A DNA stretch of 64,000 bases from Notospermus geniculatus (lineage: Eukaryota; Nemertea; Pilidiophora; Heteronemertea; Lineidae), in the NCBI GenBank assembly GCA_002633025.1, contig NMRB01000877.1, forward strand, positions 117,084 to 181,083, read 5' to 3'. Below are positions 47,943 to 59,259 of the stretch, in pieces (the first letter of the stretch is position 1; each line of letters starts with the position of its first letter). The notes under the pieces are model-generated. The model was not told the DNA's origin. It did not search any database and saw only the letters and a list, made by a program, of their open reading frames with translations. Both the position numbers and the translations under genes were made by a program.

Positions 47943-48320
47943 GTTACATCTTCACTGTGTGCCTTCCAAGGCACCGTGCGACATCCGCAGAAGGTATGAG
48001 GATGGTACGCGCATCATGCTGCAGGTGGTATCACATGTGGATGGTGTGCGGTGCGGAAGATACCGGTAGGTCAATTGTGCAGAGTACTGTATACTCCTAC
48101 CATCCTGCTACAAAAACATTTCATCATTATCAACATTATATGGTGTCATAAACCTGTTGGGCACGCTTCAACCAGGCCAGTGTAAAGGGTTCCCCCCCCC
48201 CACGTTCACCAATGGACAAGTATAGCCCTTATTTTTCCTCCCTTTCCTTCACTCAAGCAACAGTTTACCATCCTAATCACAAACTAAACCCCACCTGATT
48301 GGTTATTATTTTCTGTTTAA

Positions 48321-48522
48321 GGGTTATGCCAAGTGACTTGAAATCTCGAAATTTTGATGCAAAAAATCTGACTAACTGCACACAAAATTGAGAAAAAAGT
48401 CTCGGGGCTCCTCGGGAAGCATCAGAAGAAGGGCATCCGAGCCTTATTTTCTCAATTTTGTGTGCAGTTAGTCAGATTTTTTGTGTCAAAAAATCGAGAT
48501 TTCGAGCCACTTTTCATAACCC
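48321..48522. mobile_element. TTAA-flanked fold-back MITE
   Basis: 202 bp, GGGTTATG..CATAACCC ends with arms of about 76 bases that differ at a handful of positions. Flanked by TTAA (48317-48320 and 48523-48526), typical of piggyBac or Kolobok insertions. Confidence 0.92.
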
Positions 48523-48537
48523 TTAATAGTACATTGT

Positions 48538-48645
48538 ATTTACCGGTAACATCCAAAGAAAGAAATAGCACTATTTACCGGTAACATTTACCGGTAACAT
48601 TTACCGGTAACATTTACCGGTATTTACCGGTAACATTTACTGTAA
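48538..48645. repeat. TTTACCGGTAACA tandem repeat
   Basis: About six or seven copies of a 12-bp unit TTTACCGGTAAC with small interruptions; each unit is itself palindromic. Confidence 0.9.
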
Positions 48646-49189
48646 TAGGTCAGAATATACTTTGATCTATTACAAAATCAGCCAAGAGTCTTCACCCAGG
48701 ACTTGGCAGACTTTCATGGGGCATTCACAAGAAAATTAGCTTTGTTATTAACAAATTATTCAAGTGTTTGATCGATCTTCGGGTGCTGGGTGTGAAAAAT
48801 ACAGAGGTCCGTGGACTTGACTGGTTTGTTACATGGCTGTTTGGGATACCATAGGACGAGTGGATTTCAGGGCTCGGTCGGGAAGATTCTATCTGGTATG
48901 TACGGCTAATCATCAGCACAACCTGTCATCCTCTCCGACTCATGAGAGCTGAGGGCATCTGCGCAGGTCATCCTACAGGTATGGAGGACTAGGACAGTTC
49001 TCAGCTGTTCAGATTTATAAGTAAGTTTAAGTGAACCAAATTCGGACAGGATTATCAAAATGGCTTTCATTAGGACAAGATCAGGTGTAGGGGGATTTTT
49101 CTAGTGCATGAGTGATGAGTCTTGAATATGTCACTGAATCCCTTGGGTGTCAACACAAGACTGGCATGACTAGTTGACCAATTTAGTGT

Positions 49190-50424
49190 AAATGAAATGG
49201 TCCATGGACCATGTGCTCACTGGGTTGGACATAATAGTCTAATGACAGAGGGAGGTACATATCAGTTATGAGCAATCTGGGTCAAGTCATTCCCAGAAAA
49301 GACTTTGATGATTTTTGGGTTATGCCACCTGGCGGCCATATTAGATGTCCGATCGGGCTGCAACTTCACATGTACATAAAGGTCATCTGCAGGGGACCAC
49401 ATAGCACATTGGAGCGCTTTGGGTCAAGTCGTTCCTGAGTTACAGCACTTTGATGATTTTCGAGTTACGCCACCTGGCGGCCATATTGGATGTCCGATCG
49501 GGCCGAAACTTCACATGGACATAAAGGTCATCTGCAGGGGGCCACATAGCACATTGGAGCGCTTTGGGTTAAGGCATTCCCGAGTTACAGCACTTTGATG
49601 ATTTCCGGCTTACGCCACCTGGCGGCCATATTGGATGTCCGATCGGGCCGAAACTTCACATGGACATAAAGGTCATCTGCAGGGGGCCACATAGCACATT
49701 GGAGCGCTTTGGGTTAAGGCGTTCCTGAGTTACAGCACTTTGATGATTTTTGGGTTACGCCACCTGGCGGCCATATTTGAAGTCAAATCAGGCCGAAATT
49801 TGACATGCATGTAAAGGTCATCTAGATGGAGGTAAATATCAAATTTGAGCACTCTGCGTCAAGCCGTTCCTGAGTAATAGCACTTACTTGATTTTCAGGT
49901 TACGCCACCTGGCGGCCATATTGGATGTCGAATCGGGCCGAAACTTGGTATTTTTTAAGGTACCCCTCCAATGCATGTTTATGCAAGATATGAAGTTGCT
50001 CGGTGAAATAATGACAAACTGTGGCAGGTTCGTCACTTTTGTCGAACTTTGACCTCTGTGACCTTGAAAAGTAGGTCAAATCAAAAACCCGTTATATATG
50101 TTATGTATCCTTATTAGCTACACCTATGATAAAAATTTGAAGATGATCTAGTCATTAGTTCAGGAGTTATTGTACTTTTTGTGTTTTTGGTTTCCGCCAC
50201 CTGGTGGCCAAACTGAGAGTCGAATCGGACCGAAACTTGGTGTCGTGGGTCATCTGACCTAGGGGTATATATGTACCAAGTTTCAGATCAATAGCTCCAG
50301 CGGTTACGAAACGTGCCCTGCTAACGGACAACGACGGACGACGACGACGGACGACGACGACGACGACGGACGACGACGGACGACGGACGCTGCACCATCG
50401 TAATAGCTCACCCCAGTGAGCTAA
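49190..50424 (+). repeat. 1.24-kb element with ~146-bp tandem array, copy 2
   Basis: Nearly identical to 27364-28730, with the same first and last bases. It has five tandem units instead of six; the unit missing corresponds to the fourth of copy 1. The CGACGGACGA tract is about 17 bases longer. Confidence 0.92.
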
Positions 50425-53069
50425 CAACAGGCGAATGATCGACGGCAACGTCAGAATGAAGCATGACGTCTGATGACGTTGAACAATCACAAGGCATGGG
50501 CTGTTGTGTTTTTAATCTGGTTGATGGTCAGCGCCTCCTTTTGGTTTGCTAGTACACCATTGGATCCTGATTCAACTTCTGAGTTCAGAAGATTGGACCA
50601 GTTTAAAGAATACTTCATCAGTAACGATGCCTCCTCATGCGAGCGGAGGTAATGAAGTGATTGAAGATAAGACATATGAAACTGTGCGGACGGCACCTTT
50701 CATCTCAAAAAACTCGGCTTAACTCTGTAAAAAAAAGTAAAGAAAGTTGTGTTGACGATAATACATGTGGTAGAGTTTAAGATTAGGATTATGTCTGTGA
50801 ATGCCTCATGGGGGGAGAGTTATTAAATAATAAAGTAGAACTTGACTGGGTTAAGACTGTTTGCTGTGTCCGGTGCGGGTAAAACTCGCTTCATTTTTTT
50901 CAAATATTTGTCATGTTCGGTAGGTTGCGTTTTTCTGGATCACGAGTATTTCCCCCATTATTCCATGCTGCCACGTTGTTCTGTATACTCTTTGGATATT
51001 CAGTGGTTTAGTTGGAATAATTTTCATTCCTTCACGGTTTGTTTGGATCTAATGTGGAGAAGATATGAGGTGGTCTAGGAAAACCCGTCGGATGTTGCTG
51101 AATGATCAACAAGGGCTGTGCATTACCTACTAATTTTTCCGAAAAATATGAGAGGATTTTGTGACAGCTTATAATTGGTTCATCTAAGTGGAATGTTTTC
51201 GTGAGCTTCTTCATAAAGGCTGTCTGTTCATATCTAACCATCCATGAAATACTTCTAATATCTAATTGAGGGGACATGTCTAGGATTTCATGTAGGTAAA
51301 CAACCTCGGTGTTTTGTACGTTCAATTAACACTTTAAAGACTGCGGGTTATAATGAACAGCACTCACAAACGATGACAACGACCAATGTTAATGCAAGTA
51401 AATGTGTGCTAACTATCGGTACTCTCTCCTTGCAAAAAATTCGTCCAGGTTACTTCAGTCCAGGAAATGTCCTTTTAAAGAAAATTTCCAAATTCGGACT
51501 CGAGTCTGAAAACGGAAACTCAGAGCATCTGAATTCCGACAGCTTAAAGGAGAACATTGGAAGGCCAAGTTCAATGTGTTGAAAGTATTTGAACTGCGAG
51601 CGTCTCACGATTTAATTTTATTTTCAGATGTGGTTTGACTCCAGCGGCCGAGCGTACGTTAGTTTAGCAACACGGTATGAACCAATCAAAAAATAGCAAT
51701 ACTTCATCCTGATGAGAAACCAAAGTGTTTTGAGTAAGTTATGCTCTGAAGTAGGTAGGCCTACTGCTATTCTGATGGTTTGGTGGCGTCAGGCCCTCAT
51801 CACGCTGAAAAAGACCACATGGTGGTGGTGGTGGTGGGGGGGGGGGAGGGGCACAAATCTATCTATGCTTATCCAAAAACACTTTCTTTTTTCAAAAGTG
51901 TTCATGCAATATCAAGGTTTTTAGAGGGACGTTTTAAATTGCAGTTCGTAAGGTTGAGACAGTCTCTTTAAGCTACTTTTACACGCAATGATGCAAGAAA
52001 TAGAGTTTGTATTTCTGGTTCTTTTGACTAAATATTTGACACCATACCCATGAGAACACATCACGTGGAACTCTGGTTCCAACCATTACTCTGGTCCAAA
52101 ACACATCAATATCTTATTACAATATTTTCATTCCCGGCAAACCCAATCCAATTGCATTGTGGGTATTTTGCCGACTATTAAATGTGTCGAAGACAATGCG
52201 ACGGTTTAGTCGAGCTCGAGAGTGGAGACTTTATTTGGATTAACAACTTATAATAAGCAAAGTGTGCAATTCATCAGATCATATGCCTGGAATATGTAGG
52301 TATTTTTTCCTAATTCTGTTTGTTTGGATTTTCTTCTAAAGCTTATTATTCTAGTTATGTTTCAGATTGTATTGAATGTATTGTGTTTTAGGTATTCCAT
52401 CTCGCTGTGCTAGTCAATATTGATTATCAATAGGCTGTCAGAGTGGCAAAGTGCAGACACTGGTGCCTGGCACCTCTGAGTTTGCAGGTTTGATTTCCGA
52501 TCAGCTAGTTTCAGGTGAACGACATACCAAAATGAAACTTCTGGAAATAAATCCTTATAAAGAAATAATAGTACTGTGATGATATTAGTACCATGCTCTG
52601 GTTTAATATCTCCTCTACCCTCCACCTAATCCATAGCGAAACTCTTGCTATAACCAGCCAGTCATATATCCTCTCTTGAGGGACAAATTACAAGGCAATT
52701 CTGTTGGCACTTTGAAAAAGGGCAATTTTTCTAATGTTGGGCACCGAAAAATGGGGGGGGGGGCACTGGCCAGGTGTGCCCCTTGGATCCGTGCCTGTCT
52801 GGTGTGACACCCCTGGACTGACCATTGATTCTTCAACATTGCTGCTACAGGAACATGTAGCTTTAGTTGAATGCTATACTGGGGCCAAAAATTCAACTTG
52901 GAAATATAACTTCTTCACAAGGAAATGACCAGCCAGGCATGTGTCCCATGTGGGACACCCCTGGACTGACCTCTCCCTCTCCTTGTCCACCCCATAGCCA
53001 CATAGTGGGAGTCGCTCTCAATGCAACCAGGTAATAAAGTTTGTAACGCCAGCCACATCATCAAATAAA

Positions 53070-53735
53070 ATTTTGATTAAATTCCGGTTGCACTGGCCTC
53101 CAATCCAATAACCTGTCTCGGGTCTAAATTAATGTCATTATATTAGCGTCAGTAATGATGGCAACCTGACAAGCAGTAAGGAATATTAGACGAATATTTA
53201 TGGCAGGAAAAATTAAACGTGCGCACTTCTGGAACTGTGGCCATTATGAAGTGTTTGTGTGTGAGAATGAAAGGCGTCATAGGAGTATTTCAGTTGAAAA
53301 GTGTCGAACATAATTCATAAAACTCCGAAATGTGTGGGCAAATTTCAAACATTCATTCAAAAAGTGTATGTCATATGTTGAGAGATGGCATTGATATTGT
53401 TTATGTTGGGTTGTCATGGTAACGGTGTCTGTGATCTGTAACAATAAAAGACCCTGGAGTCGTATCATGAATACAAATTACATGTACATGTAAAAAGATC
53501 AACAATTCAGGTTGTTCAATCACAGGCGTCTGAGGGCTTTCAGTAACGGTACTGAATCCACCAGCACAGGCCAGGGAAATAGCAGCAGTCCGCTACGCTT
53601 ATTGCCAAAACATGGCAGCAAAGTTCTAGAGGATCAATACAATATAAAACTTTCCTGATTGGTGCTCAATCAGCCGTAAAACAGGACCAACAGAAAAAGG
53701 CCTTGAGGCAGCAAATCAACATATTGATTGAGTAA
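53070..53735 (+). repeat. Dispersed repeat shared with the right end of the window
   Basis: ATTTTGATTAAATTCCGGTTGC through GGACCAACAGAAAAAGGCC recurs at 63373-64000 with small indels. Its distal part is the GGCAGCAAAGTTCTAG family. Confidence 0.88.
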
Positions 53736-53939
53736 AATGTTATGGAACCTGAATTGTTAATTATTTACAGCATATTCTAGGTCTCATTTGTTTACCCTTC
53801 ATTTGTTATGTTTGTTAGAAGAAGAAAATGGAGGAATTGTTCTGTTTACTGAGTTGCTTTACACTGGTAGAATTTTCTAATGACATTTGGTTAAATGTCT
53901 CAACAATAAAACCAAGCAAATGAACACACACCAGACGTA

Positions 53940-54082
53940 ATGGGGACGCTAGCTCAACAGAGGGCAGCACACCGAAACTCGGTCCTAATACAATGGACGC
54001 CTTTTGTGTGGGAAATTGATCAGGACCGGGATATCAGTTTCATTTCAATAGTTTTAACCACTAGTGACACCTATTGAAAAAG
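53940..54082. repeat. Repeat shared inverted with 2505-2600
   Basis: GCCTTTTGTGTGGGAAATTG and TTTTAACCACTAGTGACACC both occur inverted near 2.5 kb. It abuts the upstream side of the exon at 54155. Confidence 0.7.
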
Positions 54083-54172
54083 TCGGTTATCACACTTGTT
54101 GATTTCACCCTCCCGTCCCAGAAATCATTTCCTCTTATTTTTTGTATCTTTCAGCATTCTGTGTGATACCTG

Positions 54173-54979
54173 ATGTCGAAGGTGAATGAAGATACATCAT
54201 GGCGCGACATGATCACAGCTTTACGGACTCTACCAAAACCGGTTATCGCAACCCCAAAAGATGGCACTAGTGACAAATTGAAAAAGTCCTCCAGCCTACA
54301 AGATGTGCGTCCAAGTTTCCGTGACAATAAATACATTGTTGCAAGCCTCAAGCAGTCCAAAGGTTCACCATCCGGTGCTACAGGAACATCTGATCTGACC
54401 CCGAACAGTCGCATGCCGTCCGGAATGTTCACAGACTTATTTAATCAGAATTTGTCTGTGAATCAAAAATATGAACGATATTTGGCACATATTGATGCAG
54501 ATGATCTCGAGGAACCTGGGCCACAGCCGGACAGCGTGGCTTCTAAAGAGGACGGAGCACAATCAAAAAAAGATCGAGTGGATTCCAATACGGCAAGAAT
54601 GAAGCGAAATTCTGACACAAGTTCTGGTGTAAGAAGTGGGAGGCCGCACTCAGGATGCAAGAGCCAGAGAGACTTGATGTCCAATGAAAGATCAAGAGAT
54701 TCTTTGATTGGAGACGAAAGTTATGAAAACTTACAGAATGCTCGCTTAGAATTCCGTCACCGGGTATCGCCAAGGTCAAGGTCAACTCAGCGCAAGGTCA
54801 CGTTCAAGGATGAATTACAGTACAAGTTTATGAATGAGGAGGGGAGTGTTCGGAATAAACCAAGACATTTAATGTCACCTGATCGGGTGCCGAGTTCATC
54901 CTCAGAGAAACTCTCCGAAAGAAACGAGCATTTTAGAAAAGATAAATATCAGATGGGGAAAATACCAGCATCATGGTAA
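54173..54979 (+). CDS. Unrecognised Ser/Lys/Arg-rich protein, 268 residues, single coding exon
   Basis: An exon appears to start at 54155 (acceptor TATCTTTCAG). An in-frame TGA at 54164-54166 precedes the ATG at 54173, so this ATG is the natural start and a non-coding upstream exon is implied. The protein starts MSKVNEDTSWRDMITALRTL and carries SGMFTDLFNQNLSVNQKYER near residue 100 and RKVTFKDELQYKF near 215. It is otherwise Ser-rich, basic and probably disordered. No membrane segment or known domain is recognised. The frame stops in TCATGGTAACC, where ATG|GTAACC could also be a weak donor to a further exon. Length and composition are unlike repeat-derived frames in the window, but without a homologue the call stays moderate. 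Confidence 0.6.
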   Translation: MSKVNEDTSWRDMITALRTLPKPVIATPKDGTSDKLKKSSSLQDVRPSFRDNKYIVASLKQSKGSPSGATGTSDLTPNSRMPSGMFTDLFNQNLSVNQKYERYLAHIDADDLEEPGPQPDSVASKEDGAQSKKDRVDSNTARMKRNSDTSSGVRSGRPHSGCKSQRDLMSNERSRDSLIGDESYENLQNARLEFRHRVSPRSRSTQRKVTFKDELQYKFMNEEGSVRNKPRHLMSPDRVPSSSSEKLSERNEHFRKDKYQMGKIPASW

Positions 54980-55029
54980 CCATGGTAACCAGCAGTGTTT
55001 AAAATAGGAGCTGTCAGTGAACTGACCAA

Positions 55030-55160
55030 CAGGTGTCACAACGGCCCAATTCAATTGGACCCATTCATTCTTGATTGAGCACCAATCAAGAGTCTTTTGT
55101 ATTGGTCCGCTAGAACTGTGCTGCCATCTTTTGACAATACGCGGTGCTGACTGCTCCTAT
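55030..55160 (-). repeat. GGCAGCAAAGTTCTAG repeat, inverted fragment
   Basis: Reads GGACCCATTCATTCTTGATT..GTATTGGTCCGCTAGAAC, the complement of the 9890-9990 fragment. Confidence 0.65.
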
Positions 55161-55569
55161 TACAATGCGGCACTCACAGACCCTCTCAGAACTTGGTAAA
55201 ACATGTGTTGCCATCTATAGAAAAGAAACAGAACTACAGAACTAATAGTCTCACCTGGTGTGGCAGAAATGGTAGTACCATGTAGTGTGGGTTCGCTGTC
55301 CCAGATACACTGGAACCTCTCTATTAAGGACACCTTCGGGACTGGTAGTTGGTGTCCTTAATTGAGAGATGTCCAGATTACAGAGGTCAAAATAGATTTG
55401 TCAGAAAACTCACCGATTTGGAGAAATCTTTGGTAGAACTTTATCCATTCACAGATTCTACTGGACGAGTTGAAACCTGGTGAGATACAAACAAATGAAA
55501 TGCAATGTGATTGTGTTTAACAAATGCTGTATTGTGCTGAACAAATTGATACATTTTTGGTATGATGTA

Positions 55570-55771
55570 CAGTGGTGGACAAAACTATTCAAACACTTGG
55601 CATGTTATAGATATTTCAGTTGTATCGAAATGGCAATCAGTAATGAAATACTGTAATTTTATTTTCCTCCGTGCAATGCACCTTTTCCAATTATTAGAAG
55701 TGAAAGATGGAAACCACACTTTGTACGGCAATAAGATATACCTCGTGTTCGAATAATTTTGGCCACCACTG
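55570..55771. mobile_element. Tc1/mariner-type MITE, TA flanks, copy 2
   Basis: Ends CAGTGGTGGACAAAACTATT and AATTTTGGCCACCACTG, TA on both sides. The interior matches 26497-26716 inverted. Confidence 0.9.
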
Positions 55772-56621
55772 TACGTCGATGATGCTGCTGAGACAACTAC
55801 AGTTTTTAACTAATGAATAAATAATATGAACCAATGTCTTATTTCTTTACAAGGTTTTATCAAACTGATAGGAGGACACAGATATGATGGACGGGGAATC
55901 GGAAAGTTTGATGGGTGATGGACACCAGTGTTCTGATTTAATGAAGATATTCTGTGTTTACTCATGCTTATTTGTCACCGTAAACTGACGTATAACACGA
56001 CAAAGAGCAGGCACAAACAAATAAATTCCTCAAAGAATCCTCAAAGAATTATCAGGATGACTCACCAGTCCACACCGTCCACTCACACTCACAGTGTTTA
56101 TGTCATAAGAGGCTTTGATTTGATCTGACAAGTGATGATATCGTCTCCAGGGGTCTTTTCAGGATTCTGCGGTGGTAGCCCACCGGACAACCAACCCTAC
56201 TGGCCCAGTTCGGTTGTCCTGTCAAAATTTCTGGTAGCCTGGCAGACTCACTCGGCTACCGGAATTTCCACCCCTGGTTTCTTTAAAAGTCAAACTTTGG
56301 TTACATTGACCGGAATGGTCAATTCTCTTTAAAACTAACAGCTTCCGACAGTTTCTGATCAAGTCAGACTTGATAGCACATATCTCATCACATCAAACTG
56401 GTCATGACATTGTCTCTGCCTGATCCGACATGTTGCGACTTGTTTCCTCAACAAATCTCTTTCCTCAACAAATCTGACTCAGTTGTGAATTAAGCCGCTG
56501 ATAAGGAAAGTGTGTTTGAGATGACTTTCTGAGATCCACAAAATGTTCTCATTGTCACGACAAGCAGGTCAGTTCTCAGTGTTGTCATCTTGCTACACCT
56601 TCCTCATCCCTTCAGATCCAA

Positions 56622-56629
56622 TCACTGGT
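56622..56629 (-). CDS. TMEM141: Candidate terminal TMEM141 codons
   Basis: Acceptor TTTATTTTCCAG followed by AC CAG TGA. Joined to the previous exon this gives ..MEDQ and stop. Phase and acceptor quality fit, but so short a coding exon cannot be proved from sequence alone. Confidence 0.3.
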
Positions 56630-57619
56630 CTGGAAAATAAACCAGAAAACATCAGTATCACCACAAAAAGTGCCATCTGGAGCAGGTCAGTGGAACCAGA
56701 CTATGGCAAGCCATAATGGAACCAGGTCTATCAAATCTGACTTTTTGAGTCCGATTTTACTCATCATCTGGTTCAAATAGGGTGAGCATCAACCCAAATG
56801 ACATCAAGAGCAAACTCAGAATCTGAAGTCCCATTTTCATTACCGGTAGAGTGGTTTCTGCCATGGTTTGTGGCGCCATTTTCACAGGCATTGGGATAAT
56901 CATCATGCCATTGAATTGTTAACCCATCAAAGGAATTCTCCAAACCCTGTGCAAACGGCACCGCTCATCACAAACCGCGGCGGAATCCACTGTAGTAGTG
57001 GAAAGGGGCTTAATTCCCCTCTCGTACGCCACCTACCTCCAGTTTCAGATACCAGATTCGATTGTTTACCTTCCATCACCATCCACATGTTCTGACAAGC
57101 TTTCGTGCGGCTACGCGTCACAGAATACGACGTGATAGATGCGATCAATATCGTAGGCAGCAGGAAGACGTGAGGTCCGTATGGCAGCTTCTTACGGAGG
57201 AAATATTGTAGGCCGTAGACACTGGCACCACCTATTGACAGGAGAGAAAATCAAAATAAGTGGTAGTTTAACAACATGTCAACAAAGGTCTCCATTAATA
57301 CGGGTATAGTGAAGGATCAAACGCCTCACAACGCCACCTACTCTTCTAGTTCTTCCGACCTACTGAGTAGTGGAGTCATCATAAAATGCGGAACGGAACA
57401 GATGATGATGGGAACGAGATTGGCGCAGGATAGTGGGAAGGAACACGGTGCCTCTTTAACCTTGGTGGACAGAAGACAACTGAGAGAAGAAAGACCCGAG
57501 TCCGTGCGGTGAGGTCCGCCATAAGCCGAAGGGTGCACAATCAAAGACTTACTGACAATAAATGTTGACATCCCGGCTAAGAACGCTCTTGACTGGCACT
57601 TGGCATAGCTTTCATAGTA
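56622..57619 (-). CDS. TMEM141: TMEM141, small two-helix membrane protein, 5' end missing
   Basis: Two well supported exons, 57553-57619 and 57070-57231, join in phase. They encode YAKCQSRAFLAGMSTFIV, then SGASVYGLQYFLRKKLPYG and a second hydrophobic segment ending SITSYSVTRSRTKACQNMW. This aligns with human TMEM141 (CQSHAF..TFVTG..GLQ..RKFPY..VVSYGVTR..CNNLW). The family has about 108 residues and two transmembrane helices; its function is not well established. The N-terminal exon (about 25 residues in human) was not found and may lie in the N gap at 57704-58051. The C-terminal end is uncertain. A donor at 57069 with acceptor CCAG at 56630 would add only Asp-Gln and stop (56622); read-through would add about 45 unrelated residues. 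Confidence 0.85.
57070..57231 (-). CDS. TMEM141: TMEM141 exon with second membrane helix
   Basis: Phase 1 in; donor GTAAAC gives phase 1 out. Contains YGLQYFLRKKLPYG and hydrophobic VFLLPTILIASITSYSV. Confidence 0.85.
57553..57619 (-). CDS. TMEM141: TMEM141 exon with CQSRAF motif
   Basis: Acceptor TTTCTTTCAG, donor GTAAGT, 22 codons plus one base. Contains the Cys-Gln-Ser motif and first half of transmembrane helix 1. Confidence 0.85.
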
Positions 57620-57703
57620 CTGAAAGAAAAGAGAGGACATAGTTTACCAGCCGACCTGTACTGAATCAAAGCAGGATGGACCTGGGAGTTGGAGAGATGA
57701 CAT

Positions 57704-58051
57704 NNNNNNNNNNNNNNNNNNNNNNNNNNNNNNNNNNNNNNNNNNNNNNNNNNNNNNNNNNNNNNNNNNNNNNNNNNNNNNNNNNNNNNNNNNNNNNNNN
57801 NNNNNNNNNNNNNNNNNNNNNNNNNNNNNNNNNNNNNNNNNNNNNNNNNNNNNNNNNNNNNNNNNNNNNNNNNNNNNNNNNNNNNNNNNNNNNNNNNNNN
57901 NNNNNNNNNNNNNNNNNNNNNNNNNNNNNNNNNNNNNNNNNNNNNNNNNNNNNNNNNNNNNNNNNNNNNNNNNNNNNNNNNNNNNNNNNNNNNNNNNNNN
58001 NNNNNNNNNNNNNNNNNNNNNNNNNNNNNNNNNNNNNNNNNNNNNNNNNNN
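57704..58051. other. 348-base N gap
   Basis: Unresolved sequence just upstream of the first visible TMEM141 exon. Confidence 0.99.
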
Positions 58052-59145
58052 AGTTTCGAGCAAATGCCGTGAGCCGTCTCGGCGCTCGACCAATCAGAGG
58101 CCAGATACTCGGCACATGATCTCCGTGTTTGTAAACATTGACACGTGCTACTGTTTTGACAGCGTGGATCCGATTTTGGAGAGATGTGTGAAAAGATACG
58201 ATGAACAGTTGATTTTAAGACCAAAACAGCTTGAATGTTTGAACTTTCTGGCCAAAGAAAATAAGGATTGTTGAGAGGCATCCAAAACACTTGTAATTCA
58301 ACGTTTTCACTGGAGTTTCCAGTGCTGGCAGCCCAATCGTGGGCGCCGCGGAGGATATGGAAATAGTTCGGCCGTATGTTGGCAGAGTCAGTATAGCGTA
58401 ACGTAGTGGAGCACTGACCTCTGCGAAGGAGTGTGATAAAAAGTGTGCGTTTTCCTCTCTTAGTCATGAATGAAAAATATATTTTCATGAAACTCTGAGT
58501 TGTGATCTTGATTTCCTTATGGACAGAGGAAAATTCCGAAAATTTCTGTGTAGCTAAACATCGTCGGATTTTTGTGAAAAGAAGCATTTTGATAGGCCTA
58601 GGCCTGCCTACACTTTGATAGTCTGCTGAGCTGAACACTAACAGTACAGTGTTTGTGAGCAGGCAAGCCTAGAGCCTAGTGATAGTTACTGTCTATCAAT
58701 TTACCGGTAGGCCCTTCAAGCCTAGTCACGTTTTGCGACCGATTGGCCTTCATATCATGATATTTATTCTCCTACGATACTTATGTTGTTGATATCCGTC
58801 ACTGTCATTATATCAAATGTATTATACAACAGTGATAATGATTATTAATTAGCAGTCAGAGTAACAATGTAGGCCTCGGTTACATACTGTCTGTAGGCCT
58901 CTTTGCCAACACTCAATTTTACCACACTCAGACAGATCAAAGTGGGCCTCGTTATCAAATGATTAAATGCTGGTACTATGGCATAATGCCTTTTTATATC
59001 AAGACTCATTGTCATGACTGTTGATAATGTGGGTCGATGATACTTCAATATGGAAATTGCTCTTTCCTATTAGGCCTACTCAGCTTTGCGGTAAATCACA
59101 GGAGCTTGAGGCATACATTTCAGAGGTTGTTGGTTTGTTTTCTCC

Positions 59146-59259
59146 GAGGTATGTACATTAGTAGACATTTTCAATTTGGTTAAAGGTACCTTTAGCTTAA
59201 TGGAGGTATGTACATTAGTAGACATTTTCAATTTGGTTAAAGGTACCTTTAGCTTAATG
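59146..59259. repeat. 57-bp tandem duplication
   Basis: Two adjacent identical units starting GAGGTATGTACATTAGTAG and ending CCTTTAGCTTAATG. Confidence 0.93.

Larger units (their letters stand above)
47438..54154. other. Intergenic, repeat-rich
   Basis: Contains MITE copy 5, the TTAA fold-back, an ACCGGTAAC array, the second 1.2-kb tandem element and a 53.07-53.74-kb dispersed repeat. 50.5-52.4 kb shows no convincing gene, though two short plus frames (50842-51078, 51373-51582) are noted. 51820-51850 is a TGG/G-rich simple repeat. Confidence 0.5.
54980..56621. other. Intergenic between convergent unknown gene and TMEM141
   Basis: Repeat fragments at 55030 and the TA MITE at 55570; the remainder shows nothing recognisable. 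Confidence 0.5.

Noticed and set aside
57577-58638. A 353-codon minus-strand frame over the 57.7-58.05-kb gap
   Set aside because: Over a third is N; the real minus-strand coding there is the spliced TMEM141 exon in another reading context.
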